A stretch of 64,000 nt of DNA from Pseudoflavonifractor gallinarum (GTDB lineage: Bacteria > Bacillota > Clostridia > Oscillospirales > Oscillospiraceae). Position 1 is the stretch's first letter; each line of letters opens with the position of its first letter. The translations under genes and the position numbers were made by a program. The stretch lies in contig NZ_JADCKF010000012.1 in the NCBI RefSeq assembly GCF_014982855.1, positions 52,942-116,941 on the forward strand. Direction: 5' to 3'. Of this stretch, positions 1 through 8,817 are shown piece after piece. The notes under the pieces were generated by a model, which did not search any database, was not told the DNA's origin, and saw only the letters and a program-made list of their open reading frames with translations.

Positions 1-94
1 ATCGCCCATGGTAATTCCAAGAATGGGTCTATATTCCACGATTAAAACCTCTCTTTACTCCGTCTTTCCGATCATTACGCGGAATGTGGTGATT

Positions 95-1255
95 TTACAC
101 GAAATTGCACGCACGCATCGTGGAGGTCTCGTTATAGCCCAAGATCTCCGCGTTCGTAAATCTGCCGCTGGCGGTGTCTACCACCAATTTTAGCAAATCA
201 TCTCCCAGCTGGTCAATGGACACCCCGTCAAAAATGGCGCCGCTTGCATCAAAATCGATGTCATCAGACATGTTCTGATATGTCTCACGGTTCGCGGTGA
301 TCTTGATCGTGGGCATGATGGCATTGCCGAGGGCGGTGCCACGGCCGGTGCTGAACACCGCTACCTGGGCGCCGCCGGCAGCCATGCCGGCCAGAGAAGA
401 GCTGTCATTGCCCGGCGTATCCATGATGACCAGGCCCTTGCAAGTGACCTGCTCTCCGTAATCGAATACCTCCTGGATGATGCTCTCGCCGCCTTTGTGA
501 ATGCAGCCCAGAGACTTTTCCTCCAGCGTGGTCAGGCCGCCATCCTTATTGCCGGGGGTGGGATTTCCGTCCCGGACATTTTCACCATTGACGACAAAGT
601 GCCGCTCGTACCGAGCCACGATATCCAGTATCCGCTGATGGACCCGCTCATCCTTTGCGCGGGCGGCCAGGATATGCTCTGCGCCCACAAACTCCGTCGT
701 CTCGGAGAGAATGGACGTGCCGCCCATGCCTACGAGCTTGTCGCTCATGTTGCCAATCACCGGATTGGCGACCAGACCGCTGGTGGGGTCGGAACCGCCG
801 CACTCTGTGGCCAATACCAGTTCGCTGATGGGGAATTCTTCCTTTTGAAGCATGGAGGATTCCTTGACCATCTCCTTTGCCCAGCGGACCGCCTTTTCCA
901 CCGTGCGAAGTGTGCCGCCCTCACCCTGGATGGTCATCATGCGCAGGGGTTTGTTCGTACGCTGGTGGATGATCGCTGCGATGTCCGCCACCTGACAGGT
1001 CTCACAGCCCAGGCCGATCAGGATCGTTCCATAGATGTTGGGGTTAGCCGCCATGCCGCTCATCATGGACATGGCCAGCTTGGCATCGCTGGGCACTTGG
1101 GCACAGCCTACCTGGTTGTTGAAGGATACGGCACCCTCCACCCGGGAGGCCACGATCCGGCAAACATCGGAAGAACACATGCTGGCAGGCAGGATCAGGA
1201 TCTTGTTGCGCACGCCGACTCTGCCATCCGGCCGCCGATAACCATAAAATTTCAT
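95..1255 (-). CDS. UxaA/SuyB-type lyase, large subunit
   Basis: This 386-residue protein matches the C-terminal (large) domain of the altronate/galactarate dehydratase family, which also includes sulfolactate sulfo-lyase large subunit SuyB. Visible family signatures are the N-terminal GYxRxDGRxGxRN stretch (residues 5-17), GLGCETC (81-87), ECGGSD (151-156) and SGLVANP (159-165). Family members are iron-dependent lyases that remove water or sulfite from a 2-hydroxy acid. The ATG overlaps the stop of the small-subunit gene by four bases (ATGA), so the two are translationally coupled. The split into two genes resembles SuyA/SuyB and contrasts with single-chain UxaA. The substrate cannot be told from sequence; a hydroxy acid or sugar acid is inferred from the operon. 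It is the last complete gene of the operon in this window. Confidence 0.85.
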   Translation of the reverse strand: MKFYGYRRPDGRVGVRNKILILPASMCSSDVCRIVASRVEGAVSFNNQVGCAQVPSDAKLAMSMMSGMAANPNIYGTILIGLGCETCQVADIAAIIHQRTNKPLRMMTIQGEGGTLRTVEKAVRWAKEMVKESSMLQKEEFPISELVLATECGGSDPTSGLVANPVIGNMSDKLVGMGGTSILSETTEFVGAEHILAARAKDERVHQRILDIVARYERHFVVNGENVRDGNPTPGNKDGGLTTLEEKSLGCIHKGGESIIQEVFDYGEQVTCKGLVIMDTPGNDSSSLAGMAAGGAQVAVFSTGRGTALGNAIMPTIKITANRETYQNMSDDIDFDASGAIFDGVSIDQLGDDLLKLVVDTASGRFTNAEILGYNETSTMRACNFV

Positions 1256-1539
1256 TTTCCCTGCACCTTATTCAAGCTGTCCAGGTTGTGTACATGGACG
1301 TGCTCGCCTTTCCGAATGTCTTTTGTCGCGGCCCCGATGATCTGGTTATATTTTTTCACTACACTACCGCGGGGGATGTCGTGAACAGCGATCTTATGGT
1401 AGCGAGGAACATCCGTTACCGCGGAGAAACTCTCCTGCTTGTCCTGACACATGTAGGTGACTTCGTCCCCTGCTTTCAACGCTGTGATGGCCACGACGAC
1501 ATCGTCGTTGGGCGTAATGATCAACGCATTCGACTTCAC
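1252..1539 (-). CDS. UxaA/SuyA-type lyase, small (SAF-domain) subunit
   Basis: This 95-residue protein has the SAF fold typical of the N-terminal domain of altronate dehydratase and of sulfolactate lyase small subunit SuyA. The core runs roughly over residues 7-85, with the family-typical patterns HDIPxG and RKGEHVHVHN near its C-terminus. The start is a GTG preceded by AAAGGAG with a seven-base spacer. It sits 12 bases after the LarA-like gene and overlaps the large subunit by four bases, so it should form a complex with that product. Its own catalytic role is unknown; in single-chain relatives this domain closes over the active site. Confidence 0.8.
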   Translation of the reverse strand: MKSNALIITPNDDVVVAITALKAGDEVTYMCQDKQESFSAVTDVPRYHKIAVHDIPRGSVVKKYNQIIGAATKDIRKGEHVHVHNLDSLNKVQGK

Positions 1540-1551
1540 TGCTTTGCTCCT

Positions 1552-2826
1552 TTACCAAAGATTGTCCTGTTCGTTAAAGTGCATCTCCTCCGGCTGGGTG
1601 AGGATCTCGATGTCAGGGTTCTGTGCGGCCTCTTCCAGCATACCCTCAGAAATTTCGATGGTTTCGATCTGCATGGTATTCTTGATGCGGATAACACGGG
1701 GATGTGCCCGGTCAATTTCGTTGCAGGACTTGATGCCAAGCTGAATGGCCTGCTTGTCGTTGTACATGATCATGGGGATCTTCAGCTCGCCGGTGACGGT
1801 ATTGGTGATGGCGTTGGGATAGGTCGCCTCTTTGTCGAACTTCTCAAACAGGCGCATACAGGTCACATCTGCCAGGCCAATGCCGCAAGCATTTCCGTGA
1901 CTCTCCTTGGTCAGGTCCAGGACCACGACCCGCTGGGCATCGATTCCGCCGGTGGCATAGGGCGTGGGGAACCGTCCGGAAATATTGGGGTCCATGCCGT
2001 CGCCGCTGATGTTCTTACCGATCTCATCCACGATCAGCACATCGCAGGAATCAAAGAGGATTCTCGGCATGTAGCTCTTGGCTCTCTGCAAAATTACGGG
2101 CTCCTCCGTAATGATCTCGTCCGGGGTAAGCCCCACGATCTCCCGGGTGTGGTCATAGGCGTTCTCCACCAGTGCCAGACCGCAGATCACCTTGGAATTA
2201 CGCAGGATCACAGTGCCGAACATGGGGATATTCTTTTTGAAGTGGCCAAATCCGTCCTGGTGGATGATTTCAGCACCGGCCTGCTTGCCCAGGCCAATGG
2301 CCATCATCTTCATCAGACCGCTCTCATAGGGACCACGGAAGCCCGTGTGGGGCTTGATCCGGCCGCAGACGATGATGCCATCCGCTTCATAGGCATTCTT
2401 GTCCATCCGGACGGGCTGGCCTTCCTCTGTGCGGCCGATTTCCACAGTCTCCATGGAAGAGAGGATGGGGCAGCCGATGGCCTCTTCCGTAACGCCATAG
2501 CCTTCGATTACCGCACGCTGTCCCTCTGCCGTGGCTCCGCCGTGGCTGCCCATGGCCGGGACCACGAAGGGCTGTCCGCCCTGGGATTTCACGAAGTCGG
2601 CAATGCTTCTGACGATCAGCGGTATGTTGGAGATGCCGCGGCTGCCGACGGTGATTGCGATCCGCATGTCAGGTTTGATCATGCCCTCCAGCTTTTTCTG
2701 ACCCAGCTGCTCGAAAACCGTATCGTGGATCTGATCTACCGGGATACAGGTATCGTCAAACTTTTCCTTGATCTTCACCATTTTGGGGAGAGGGGTAGAT
2801 TTCAACAATTCCGCAATAACGCCCAT
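1552..2826 (-). CDS. LarA-like (DUF2088) lactate racemase-domain protein
   Basis: The 424-residue protein resembles the N-terminal catalytic domain of nickel-dependent lactate racemase LarA and the wider DUF2088 family. Features that plausibly line up with LarA are GSHGGAT with His95, KPH with His160, the segment GLMKMM with Lys173, and His189. In LarA, histidines and a lysine at comparable places hold the Ni-pincer cofactor; this alignment is by eye. No larB, larC or larE is visible nearby. The ATG follows GGAGG with eight bases between and begins immediately after the kinase stop (TAG ATG). In context it may racemise or epimerise the hydroxy acid handled by the neighbouring lyase and kinase. 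A non-racemase role is possible. Confidence 0.72.
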   Translation of the reverse strand: MGVIAELLKSTPLPKMVKIKEKFDDTCIPVDQIHDTVFEQLGQKKLEGMIKPDMRIAITVGSRGISNIPLIVRSIADFVKSQGGQPFVVPAMGSHGGATAEGQRAVIEGYGVTEEAIGCPILSSMETVEIGRTEEGQPVRMDKNAYEADGIIVCGRIKPHTGFRGPYESGLMKMMAIGLGKQAGAEIIHQDGFGHFKKNIPMFGTVILRNSKVICGLALVENAYDHTREIVGLTPDEIITEEPVILQRAKSYMPRILFDSCDVLIVDEIGKNISGDGMDPNISGRFPTPYATGGIDAQRVVVLDLTKESHGNACGIGLADVTCMRLFEKFDKEATYPNAITNTVTGELKIPMIMYNDKQAIQLGIKSCNEIDRAHPRVIRIKNTMQIETIEISEGMLEEAAQNPDIEILTQPEEMHFNEQDNLW

Positions 2827-4068
2827 CTAAAATTCCTCCTTACATGGATTGACTGCTGCTTGGATTTTGCCAATCATATCCGATGATCCGAAACCGCCCG
2901 ATTTTGTGATGAGGTAACGAGTTTCTCCCTCCATTTGCAGCTGCGCCGCCACGACACCCGGTTCGATCTCCCAGCAGGGTCGTATCCGGGTATCCGCAAG
3001 ACTCAGCAGCTTATACAACGTGTCGCCGCCGAAGACGGCCAGAGTCACATCTTTGATGTTCCGCAAGATGTCTCGGGCTATGCTGCCCAAATTGCTGCTG
3101 ACCACATCCCGACGCTGGGACTGCGGCGTCTGCCGTTCAAATTCGCCTTCATGCTCCAGGTCGATCCTGCCAACGCCCAGTACGGCCAGGTGGCAATCCG
3201 GTTCACGGATCCGGCGCAGCTGTGCCTGCCACTCTTCGCTTTGCGTATAGGATGGATCGAACTTCTGCCGGTCCGACAGTTCGATCCAGAGATCGGCCTG
3301 TGCTTTGCTCTCTTGCAGCTGGAGAAGTGTGATCTCATTCACGCTGCCGGAAACCACCACCAGCTTTTCCGAGGCAACCGTCTTTTCCGGCTGCTCCCGG
3401 ACAAAAGAGATGCTGTTGGGTAAATACTCCGCAAATCCGGCACATCCAGCCAGAAACAGAGAGTCGTTCTCGGGAAATTGTCTGCTCCAGGTCTCCAGCT
3501 CTTGGTCCGTCTCCGCGGAGCACACCAGGATATCATCTTCGCATGTCGGGGCCAGAGCGTCCCCGGGCAAGCAGTCTCGTACCCTTGCCTGGCTCTGTTC
3601 CCCGATGATGTCCCCTACCCGGGAATGGCGTACCGGTTCAAACGGGTCCTTTCCAAAAACGGATTCCGCAACTGGGACACCGTTCACCATCTGAATTCCC
3701 TTGCTTGTCGTCCTTCCGTTTTTGGGGAAGGCGGGGAAGAAGAAAAGTGGTTTTCCGCCTGCGCGCAGCATGCCGCCTAACTCCGCGCCGATGTTTCCCC
3801 GCAGCGCAGAATCGGTTTTTTTGTAATAATAGCGAATGCCCGCTTCAAGGCCGAGAACAACCAGGCGATAAATGGCCTCCTCTGCTTCGGCGGGAGAGGT
3901 GTGGCGCGTCTCGGTATCGACCACCAGGACCTGAACCGCCGGGTCAATGCGGTCGAAGTCCACCTGTCTTCCCACCAGTACCTCGGTACGGATCCCCTTT
4001 TTTGCAAATTGTACGCCGGTGTCCATGGCACCGGTCAGATCGTCAGCGCAAATCAGTAATTGTATCAT
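2827..4068 (-). CDS. Four-carbon acid sugar kinase family protein (OtnK/DUF1537-like)
   Basis: The 413-residue protein carries the hallmark N-terminal ADDLTGA (residues 8-14), KKTDSALRGN (83-92), the C-terminal-domain SGS motif near residue 245 and FGGDTL near residue 350. These define the ATP-dependent four-carbon acid sugar kinase family, whose characterised members phosphorylate threonate, erythronate or 2-oxo-tetronate. The exact substrate is open. The Shine-Dalgarno site is weak (GAGAGC). It directly abuts the LarA-like gene downstream and is separated by about 170 bases from the cyclase gene upstream, a gap that contains a long hairpin. In the operon it probably activates a hydroxy acid made or imported upstream. 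Confidence 0.82.
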   Translation of the reverse strand: MIQLLICADDLTGAMDTGVQFAKKGIRTEVLVGRQVDFDRIDPAVQVLVVDTETRHTSPAEAEEAIYRLVVLGLEAGIRYYYKKTDSALRGNIGAELGGMLRAGGKPLFFFPAFPKNGRTTSKGIQMVNGVPVAESVFGKDPFEPVRHSRVGDIIGEQSQARVRDCLPGDALAPTCEDDILVCSAETDQELETWSRQFPENDSLFLAGCAGFAEYLPNSISFVREQPEKTVASEKLVVVSGSVNEITLLQLQESKAQADLWIELSDRQKFDPSYTQSEEWQAQLRRIREPDCHLAVLGVGRIDLEHEGEFERQTPQSQRRDVVSSNLGSIARDILRNIKDVTLAVFGGDTLYKLLSLADTRIRPCWEIEPGVVAAQLQMEGETRYLITKSGGFGSSDMIGKIQAAVNPCKEEF

Positions 4069-4142
4069 AAGCTCTCACATCATCTCACGGCTGGGAGCAC
4101 CGAGGATCTCCTGGCTCCCGCTCTATATCTGTACCTGTTGTT

Positions 4143-4189
4143 TCGCCTCCCTGCCTGCCCGGTCAGATTTCCGGCAGGCAGGGAGGCGA
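4143..4189. repeat. 17-bp perfect inverted repeat between cyclase and kinase genes
   Basis: Positions 4143-4159 and 4173-4189 are perfect reverse complements (arms beginning TCGCCTCCC), with a 13-base loop. Neither side has a T-run, so it is not a classical intrinsic terminator. It may be an RNA-processing or stability element that separates transporter expression from enzyme expression, or a protein-bound palindrome. Confidence 0.7.
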
Positions 4190-4241
4190 GAGATTCGGCG
4201 GCTATCCCTGGGGAACGGGGATGTGGGCCTCTATTTTGCAG

Positions 4242-4907
4242 TTATTCAAACACAGTGGCGACCACGCGGCAGGGAGAACCACCCATGCCTTGCAGCTTCA
4301 GGGGATAGCCGGTAATGTACCACTCGTCCTCTTCAAAGAGGCGCTCGTCCATGTAGACCTCTTCAATGATCACGATGCCTGCGCCCAACAGAACGATGTG
4401 CGGAGGAGCACCAGTGCCCTCGGGCCAACCACCGGCAGACAGACCATCGATGCAGACACAGCGGATCTCCTTCTGGGCCAGCCATTCAGCCGCCTCTTTG
4501 GTGATATAGGGCCACTCGAACAGGTATTCTTTGCTCATGCTCCGCTTCTGTGCCCAGCCGGTATAGAGCAGCACGACATCATCTTTTTGGATCTTATCGG
4601 CATAGGGCTCCAGGTCAGAGGCAAGGATCGGCATACGGCCGATATTCCGCAGATCGACGACTACGCCACGACCTTGGAACGATTCCAGAGGCATCTTCTC
4701 GACAGTAGTCCCATCCGGGAAGAAGTGATAGGGCGCGTCGAGATGGGTGCCGGTATGGGTATTCATGTCTACCCGCTCAGCGTTGAATCCGTCTCTTGCC
4801 CAGAAGCCTTCCATATTCACGTTGGTCAGCTTATAGGTCGGCCAACCGGGGCAGGCATGGAAAATCGGCTGCGTCAGGTCAATGATCTTCTTTACCTTTG
4901 GAATCAT
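4242..4907 (-). CDS. Cyclase family metal-dependent hydrolase
   Basis: The 221-residue protein has the defining motif HTGTHLDAPYHF (residues 51-62) of the cyclase/kynurenine formamidase-like fold, with the opening DLTQPI at 10-15. Members bind Zn or Mn through the HxGTHxDxPxH residues and hydrolyse amides, lactones or isatin-type rings. The ATG is preceded by AAAGGA with a nine-base spacer. It lies just downstream of the ABC substrate-binding protein gene, so a role in opening a ring or amide of the imported compound is inferred. Kynurenine formamidase activity is unlikely because no tryptophan-catabolic gene is nearby. Confidence 0.8.
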   Translation of the reverse strand: MIPKVKKIIDLTQPIFHACPGWPTYKLTNVNMEGFWARDGFNAERVDMNTHTGTHLDAPYHFFPDGTTVEKMPLESFQGRGVVVDLRNIGRMPILASDLEPYADKIQKDDVVLLYTGWAQKRSMSKEYLFEWPYITKEAAEWLAQKEIRCVCIDGLSAGGWPEGTGAPPHIVLLGAGIVIIEEVYMDERLFEEDEWYITGYPLKLQGMGGSPCRVVATVFE

Positions 4908-4950
4908 ACGAACATATCCTTTCCTAATTTTTTGCTGCCAGAGTCAGGAC

Positions 4951-5973
4951 TTACACGCCGGGGGTGTAGACATTCGCCTCGATCTCGGGCATCAGCTCTT
5001 CCACGTTTTCAGCGGTGATCAGCAGGGTGGGCACGCCGATCTCGGGCTCGCAGCTGCCGGTCTCGATATAGGTCTTGCCGGCTTCCAGCGCCTGACGGCC
5101 CATCTCAACGGGCTGCTGAGCGCCGCAGCAGAGGACCTTGCCCTCGCGGATGTAGTCAACAATGATGGGGGAGCCGTCGAAGCAGGCCACCAGGATGTCC
5201 TTCTCGTTCATGCCCTCCAGAGCGGTGATGATACCAACGGTGGAAGTTTCCTGGTGAGACCAGATGGCAACGCAGTTGGGATCGCCGGAGATGATGTTCT
5301 GGCAGAAGCCCTCGGCCTCATCATAGGTGGAGTTGCTGACGGACAGGCTGGTACCCATCTGGAAACCGGCCTCGGTGACGGCCTTGGTGAAGCCTTCCTG
5401 GCGCAGCTGACCATTTTTGCGGGCCAGAGGAATGGTGATCTCACCGATGGTGCCGTCGACGCTGTTTTCCTTCATGTAGTTGGCCAGGTACTGACCGACC
5501 TCATAGGAACCTTCGTAGTTGGGGGTGGAGATGTAGCTGGCATAGGTGCCGGAGTCGGTGCCCACGTCGGCCACGATTACGGGAATACCGGCCTCCTCCG
5601 CGGCGTCCAGAACAGCGGGGCAGGAGGAGCTGTCACAGGGGCTGATAATGATCAGATCCTTGCCGGTGGTAATGGCGTTCTGCGCGTTTTTCAGCTGGGT
5701 AGAGGCCTCGTTGTTGGAATCATAGACGGTCAGGTTGTAGCCGTATTCATCACACTTTTCCTGAATACCGTTCTGCAGATAGACCCAGAAGGGCACGGCT
5801 GCGGAGGGCAGCAGATATGCGACTTCCAGAGCATCAGCGGTTTTGGCAGGAGCATCTGCGTCACCGGAAGGTGCCGCACTGCCAGCGGGCGTGGCGTTGT
5901 TGCCACAACTTACAAGGGACATCATCATTGCCAGGGCCAGCGCGAGACTAAGCATCTTCTGAATTCTTTTCAT
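4951..5973 (-). CDS. Sugar-type ABC transporter substrate-binding lipoprotein
   Basis: This 340-residue protein has a lipoprotein signal peptide with the lipobox LVSC (Cys23) and a Gly/Ala/Ser/Pro-rich linker. A type I periplasmic-binding fold of the RbsB family (Peripla_BP_4) follows. It should be anchored outside the membrane and deliver ligand to the permease and ATPase encoded just upstream. The start is an ATG after AGGGGAG with an eight-base spacer. A small hairpin at 5998-6018 lies between it and the permease gene, a position where such structures often raise binding-protein expression. The ligand is not identifiable; a sugar acid is inferred from the downstream enzymes. Confidence 0.9.
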   Translation of the reverse strand: MKRIQKMLSLALALAMMMSLVSCGNNATPAGSAAPSGDADAPAKTADALEVAYLLPSAAVPFWVYLQNGIQEKCDEYGYNLTVYDSNNEASTQLKNAQNAITTGKDLIIISPCDSSSCPAVLDAAEEAGIPVIVADVGTDSGTYASYISTPNYEGSYEVGQYLANYMKENSVDGTIGEITIPLARKNGQLRQEGFTKAVTEAGFQMGTSLSVSNSTYDEAEGFCQNIISGDPNCVAIWSHQETSTVGIITALEGMNEKDILVACFDGSPIIVDYIREGKVLCCGAQQPVEMGRQALEAGKTYIETGSCEPEIGVPTLLITAENVEELMPEIEANVYTPGV

Positions 5974-5997
5974 AGTTGATTCTCCCCTTTTTTTATT

Positions 5998-6018
5998 TTT
6001 ATCAGCTCCGCTGATAAA
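5998..6018. repeat. Intergenic hairpin ahead of binding-protein gene
   Basis: TTTATCAGC and GCTGATAAA form a perfect 9-bp stem around a 3-base loop between the permease stop and the binding-protein Shine-Dalgarno site. In the direction of transcription it is followed by A-rich sequence rather than a T-run, so termination is unlikely. A 5'-end stabilising or processing element for the binding-protein message is a reasonable guess. Confidence 0.5.
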
Positions 6019-6073
6019 TACGAATGCAATGATATGCCGGAACGAAAGAAATACGCGCGTTTAGATAAGGTGC

Positions 6074-7069
6074 TTACTTCTTGCTCTTGCCTCTCACCTT
6101 TTCAGAATAGGTCTCGATCAGCAGCACGCCAATGATTACGCAGCCGATCGTCACGCCCTGCCAATAGGGGGAAACGCCCAGAAGATCCAGACCGTTGGAA
6201 ATACATGCCATCAGGACCACGCCGATGAATGTACCCAGCATGCTGCCCTTTCCTCCAGCCAGGGAGGTGCCGCCCACCACGCAGGCCGCGATGGCGTTCA
6301 TCTCGTTGCCAGAGCCGTAGTTGGGGTCCACAGCCGCAAACCGGCTCATCAAAATCACGGCGCCAATACCGGCGAACAGGCCGGAAATGGCATAGGGAAG
6401 CAGCGTTGCCAGCTTTGTATTCACACCACTGAGCCGGGCGGCATTTTTATTGCTGCCGATCGCATAGGTATTGCGGCCCAGCTTCGTATTGCTCAGGATC
6501 CATCCCATGAGGATGAAGAGAAGGATGATGATAATGTAGTATACATTGATGCCCAACACCTTCGCCTTGGTGAGCATTTTTATGCCTTCCGGCAAATTGT
6601 TGATTCCAATGCCGCCGCACATCAAATAATCCGCGTTTCGCGTAATACCCATCATACCCAGTGTGACGATGAAGGCGGGAAGGCCCACATAGCCGACCAG
6701 ATAGCCGTTTACGACACCGCAGAGCAGGCCGATGGCGAGTGCTACGATGATACCGGCGGCTATATTTTGGGTGCTGGCCATGACCATACCGCCTGCCATA
6801 CAGCTCAGGCCCATCGTGTTGCCCACGGAGAGATCGATGCCGCCGGTCAGCAAGACGAAGAGCTCACCGATGGCCAGCAGGCCTACAACCGAGAGCTGAC
6901 TGAACAGGTTCAACATATTTCTCCCGGTCAGGAAATGCGGGGACAGAACAGAGATTACAGCGCAATATAGAATCAACGCGACAAAAACGCCGATCTCGCT
7001 CCGATAGTTGGTTAAGACCATTTGCAGTCCAGAATGCCGGGCTCCGCTTTTTAGCGCTGTATCTTTCAT
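6074..7069 (-). CDS. Sugar-type ABC transporter permease (RbsC family)
   Basis: The 331-residue protein is an integral membrane permease of the BPD_transp_2 family (RbsC/MglC/XylH type). It has about ten hydrophobic segments, the typical GIDLSVG motif in the first third and a GGTSLAGGKG segment near residue 245. It forms the membrane channel of the importer with the ATPase encoded directly upstream, whose stop overlaps this ATG by four bases. The length and the polar N-terminus of about 25 residues are normal. Ligand specificity cannot be read from the permease. Confidence 0.92.
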   Translation of the reverse strand: MKDTALKSGARHSGLQMVLTNYRSEIGVFVALILYCAVISVLSPHFLTGRNMLNLFSQLSVVGLLAIGELFVLLTGGIDLSVGNTMGLSCMAGGMVMASTQNIAAGIIVALAIGLLCGVVNGYLVGYVGLPAFIVTLGMMGITRNADYLMCGGIGINNLPEGIKMLTKAKVLGINVYYIIIILLFILMGWILSNTKLGRNTYAIGSNKNAARLSGVNTKLATLLPYAISGLFAGIGAVILMSRFAAVDPNYGSGNEMNAIAACVVGGTSLAGGKGSMLGTFIGVVLMACISNGLDLLGVSPYWQGVTIGCVIIGVLLIETYSEKVRGKSKK

Positions 7070-8622
7070 GCTTTCATCGTCTCCTCGCTGTCTATTTTTT
7101 CGGCCGCGCGTCCGAGAGAGGCATAGGCCATGATCCGCTCCTCCGAAGCCTCGCTGATTTCCATGTGCTTGACGATCTCGCCGTCCTTCATTACCATGAC
7201 CCGGTCACAGATGCCCAGGATCTCCGGCAATTCGGAAGAAACTACGATCACGCACATACCGGAGGCCGCCAGGTTCTTCAGGATCGTATAAATATCGGCC
7301 TTTGCGGCGATATCGATACCACGGGTCGGCTCATCCACGATCAGGACCTTCGGGTTGGTCAAGAGCCACTTAGAAAGAACGATCTTCTGCTGATTGCCAC
7401 CGGACAGGGAACTGCCCTTGTCATGAATGTTGCCGATCTTCGTGCGGAACATCTCGGCCATTTTCAGCGTGTCCGCCTTTTCACTTTTGTGAGGCAGTAT
7501 CCAGCCCTTTTTCTGCACCGTTTTGGCGTAGCAGGTGTTCATGATCAAGCTCAAATCCAGCAGCAAACCTTCGGATTTCCGGTCCTCTGTGGCCATGGAC
7601 AACCCGTACTTGATGGATGTTCTGGGACTGCCCTTTTTCAGCGAGACGCCGTCCAGATATACCGCGCCCGAATCGTAGCTGTCCGCACCAAACACCGCGC
7701 GCATCAGCTCTGTACGTCCGGCACCGACCAGACCGGCGAATCCGGTGATCTCACCCTTGCGGGCCACGAAAGAGATGTCCTTGAGGAAGCCGCCCCTACC
7801 GCAGAGGTGCTCCACCCGCAATATCTCATCGTGCTGGACGGTGTTTTCCACCTTTTCACCGTAAAAGTTCACCATTTCACGGCCGACCATCGCCCGCACC
7901 AGGGACTGTTCCGTCATCTCCTCCATGGGCGCGCCGGGAAGCACCAGCTTGCCATCCCGCAGGACCGTGATTCGATCGGAAATCTCGAAAATTTCGTTGA
8001 AGCGGTGGGTGACCAGAATGAATCCGACCTGCTTCTTTTTCAAGTCCCGGATCACCTGGAACAGACGCTGCGCCTCCATGTTGGACAGCGAGGCCGTGGG
8101 CTCATCCAGAATGATCATCTGCGCGTTGTAGGATACAGCCTTGACAATCTCTACGATCTGCTGTTCTGCGACGGAGAGGGTAGAGAGTTTGGCTGCGGGA
8201 TTTATGCTCTCGTCCATGTCAAAGAGCTTAAGAAGCTCTCTGGTCTCCTTCTCTGCGCGGTGTTTGTCAAAATAAATGCCCTTTTTGTACATTTCGCTGT
8301 GGCCCAGGAAAATGTTCTCGGCCACCGTCATATGTGGGATCGAGTTGAATTCCTGCGTAACCATGGCGATCCCCAGCTTCAGTGCCACCTGCGGCGTTGG
8401 GATGACCACAGGCTTACCGTCAAACTCCAGCTTGCCGGCCGTTGGTGTTTCGATTCCGGCGATCAGTTTTGAAAGCGTTGATTTTCCGGCGCCGTTTTCA
8501 CCCATCAGAGCGTGAACTTCTCCGCGGTACAAATCGAAGTTCACATCCTCCAGTGCGTGGACCGGACCGTAAAACTTACTCATCCCCTCCGCTTTCAGTA
8601 GAAGGGTCCCTCTACTTTCCAT
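7066..8622 (-). CDS. Sugar-type ABC transporter ATP-binding protein (RbsA/MglA family)
   Basis: The 518-residue protein has two fused ABC domains. The N-terminal half shows Walker A GENGAGKST and Walker B IILDEPTASL. The C-terminal half has a degenerate Walker A (GLVGAGRTEL), the signature LSGGNQQ and VDEPTRGID, as is usual for RbsA-type ATPases. The start at 8622 is chosen over an upstream in-frame codon at 8685 because GGAGG lies six bases before this ATG and homology begins at LLLKAEGMSK. It energises the permease. It is the first gene of the transporter-enzyme operon, 195 bases downstream of the IclR gene. Confidence 0.92.
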   Translation of the reverse strand: MESRGTLLLKAEGMSKFYGPVHALEDVNFDLYRGEVHALMGENGAGKSTLSKLIAGIETPTAGKLEFDGKPVVIPTPQVALKLGIAMVTQEFNSIPHMTVAENIFLGHSEMYKKGIYFDKHRAEKETRELLKLFDMDESINPAAKLSTLSVAEQQIVEIVKAVSYNAQMIILDEPTASLSNMEAQRLFQVIRDLKKKQVGFILVTHRFNEIFEISDRITVLRDGKLVLPGAPMEEMTEQSLVRAMVGREMVNFYGEKVENTVQHDEILRVEHLCGRGGFLKDISFVARKGEITGFAGLVGAGRTELMRAVFGADSYDSGAVYLDGVSLKKGSPRTSIKYGLSMATEDRKSEGLLLDLSLIMNTCYAKTVQKKGWILPHKSEKADTLKMAEMFRTKIGNIHDKGSSLSGGNQQKIVLSKWLLTNPKVLIVDEPTRGIDIAAKADIYTILKNLAASGMCVIVVSSELPEILGICDRVMVMKDGEIVKHMEISEASEERIMAYASLGRAAEKIDSEETMKA

Positions 8623-8779
8623 CCAGTACCTCCAGCAATCAAAAAATCTTATCATCACGTGTGGTGAGGGGATGCCCCCTCCCATACGCCGCTTTTTTCA
8701 ACACTGGCATGCGGTCAGATCAAGTAATTCGTTCTACATTGCCGAATGCCGTTCTGTAATGAGGACATTCAAATACGGT

Positions 8780-8795
8780 GGTGCATCTCTGCACC
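8780..8795. promoter_or_regulatory. Palindrome upstream of transporter operon, possible operator
   Basis: GGTGCA-TCTC-TGCACC is a perfect inverted repeat in the 195-base gap between the IclR stop and the ATPase start. Its place ahead of the operon and next to an IclR gene suggests an operator, but IclR-family sites vary widely. No convincing -35/-10 pair was found beside it. Confidence 0.3.
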
Positions 8796-8817
8796 ATACA
8801 GCAAAATCACATATTGG

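Noticed and set aside
53..94. Possible further gene at the left edge (an ATG GGC GAT on the minus strand ending at position 9)
   Set aside because: Only three codons are visible and the Shine-Dalgarno site is weak, so nothing can be claimed about a gene beyond the edge.
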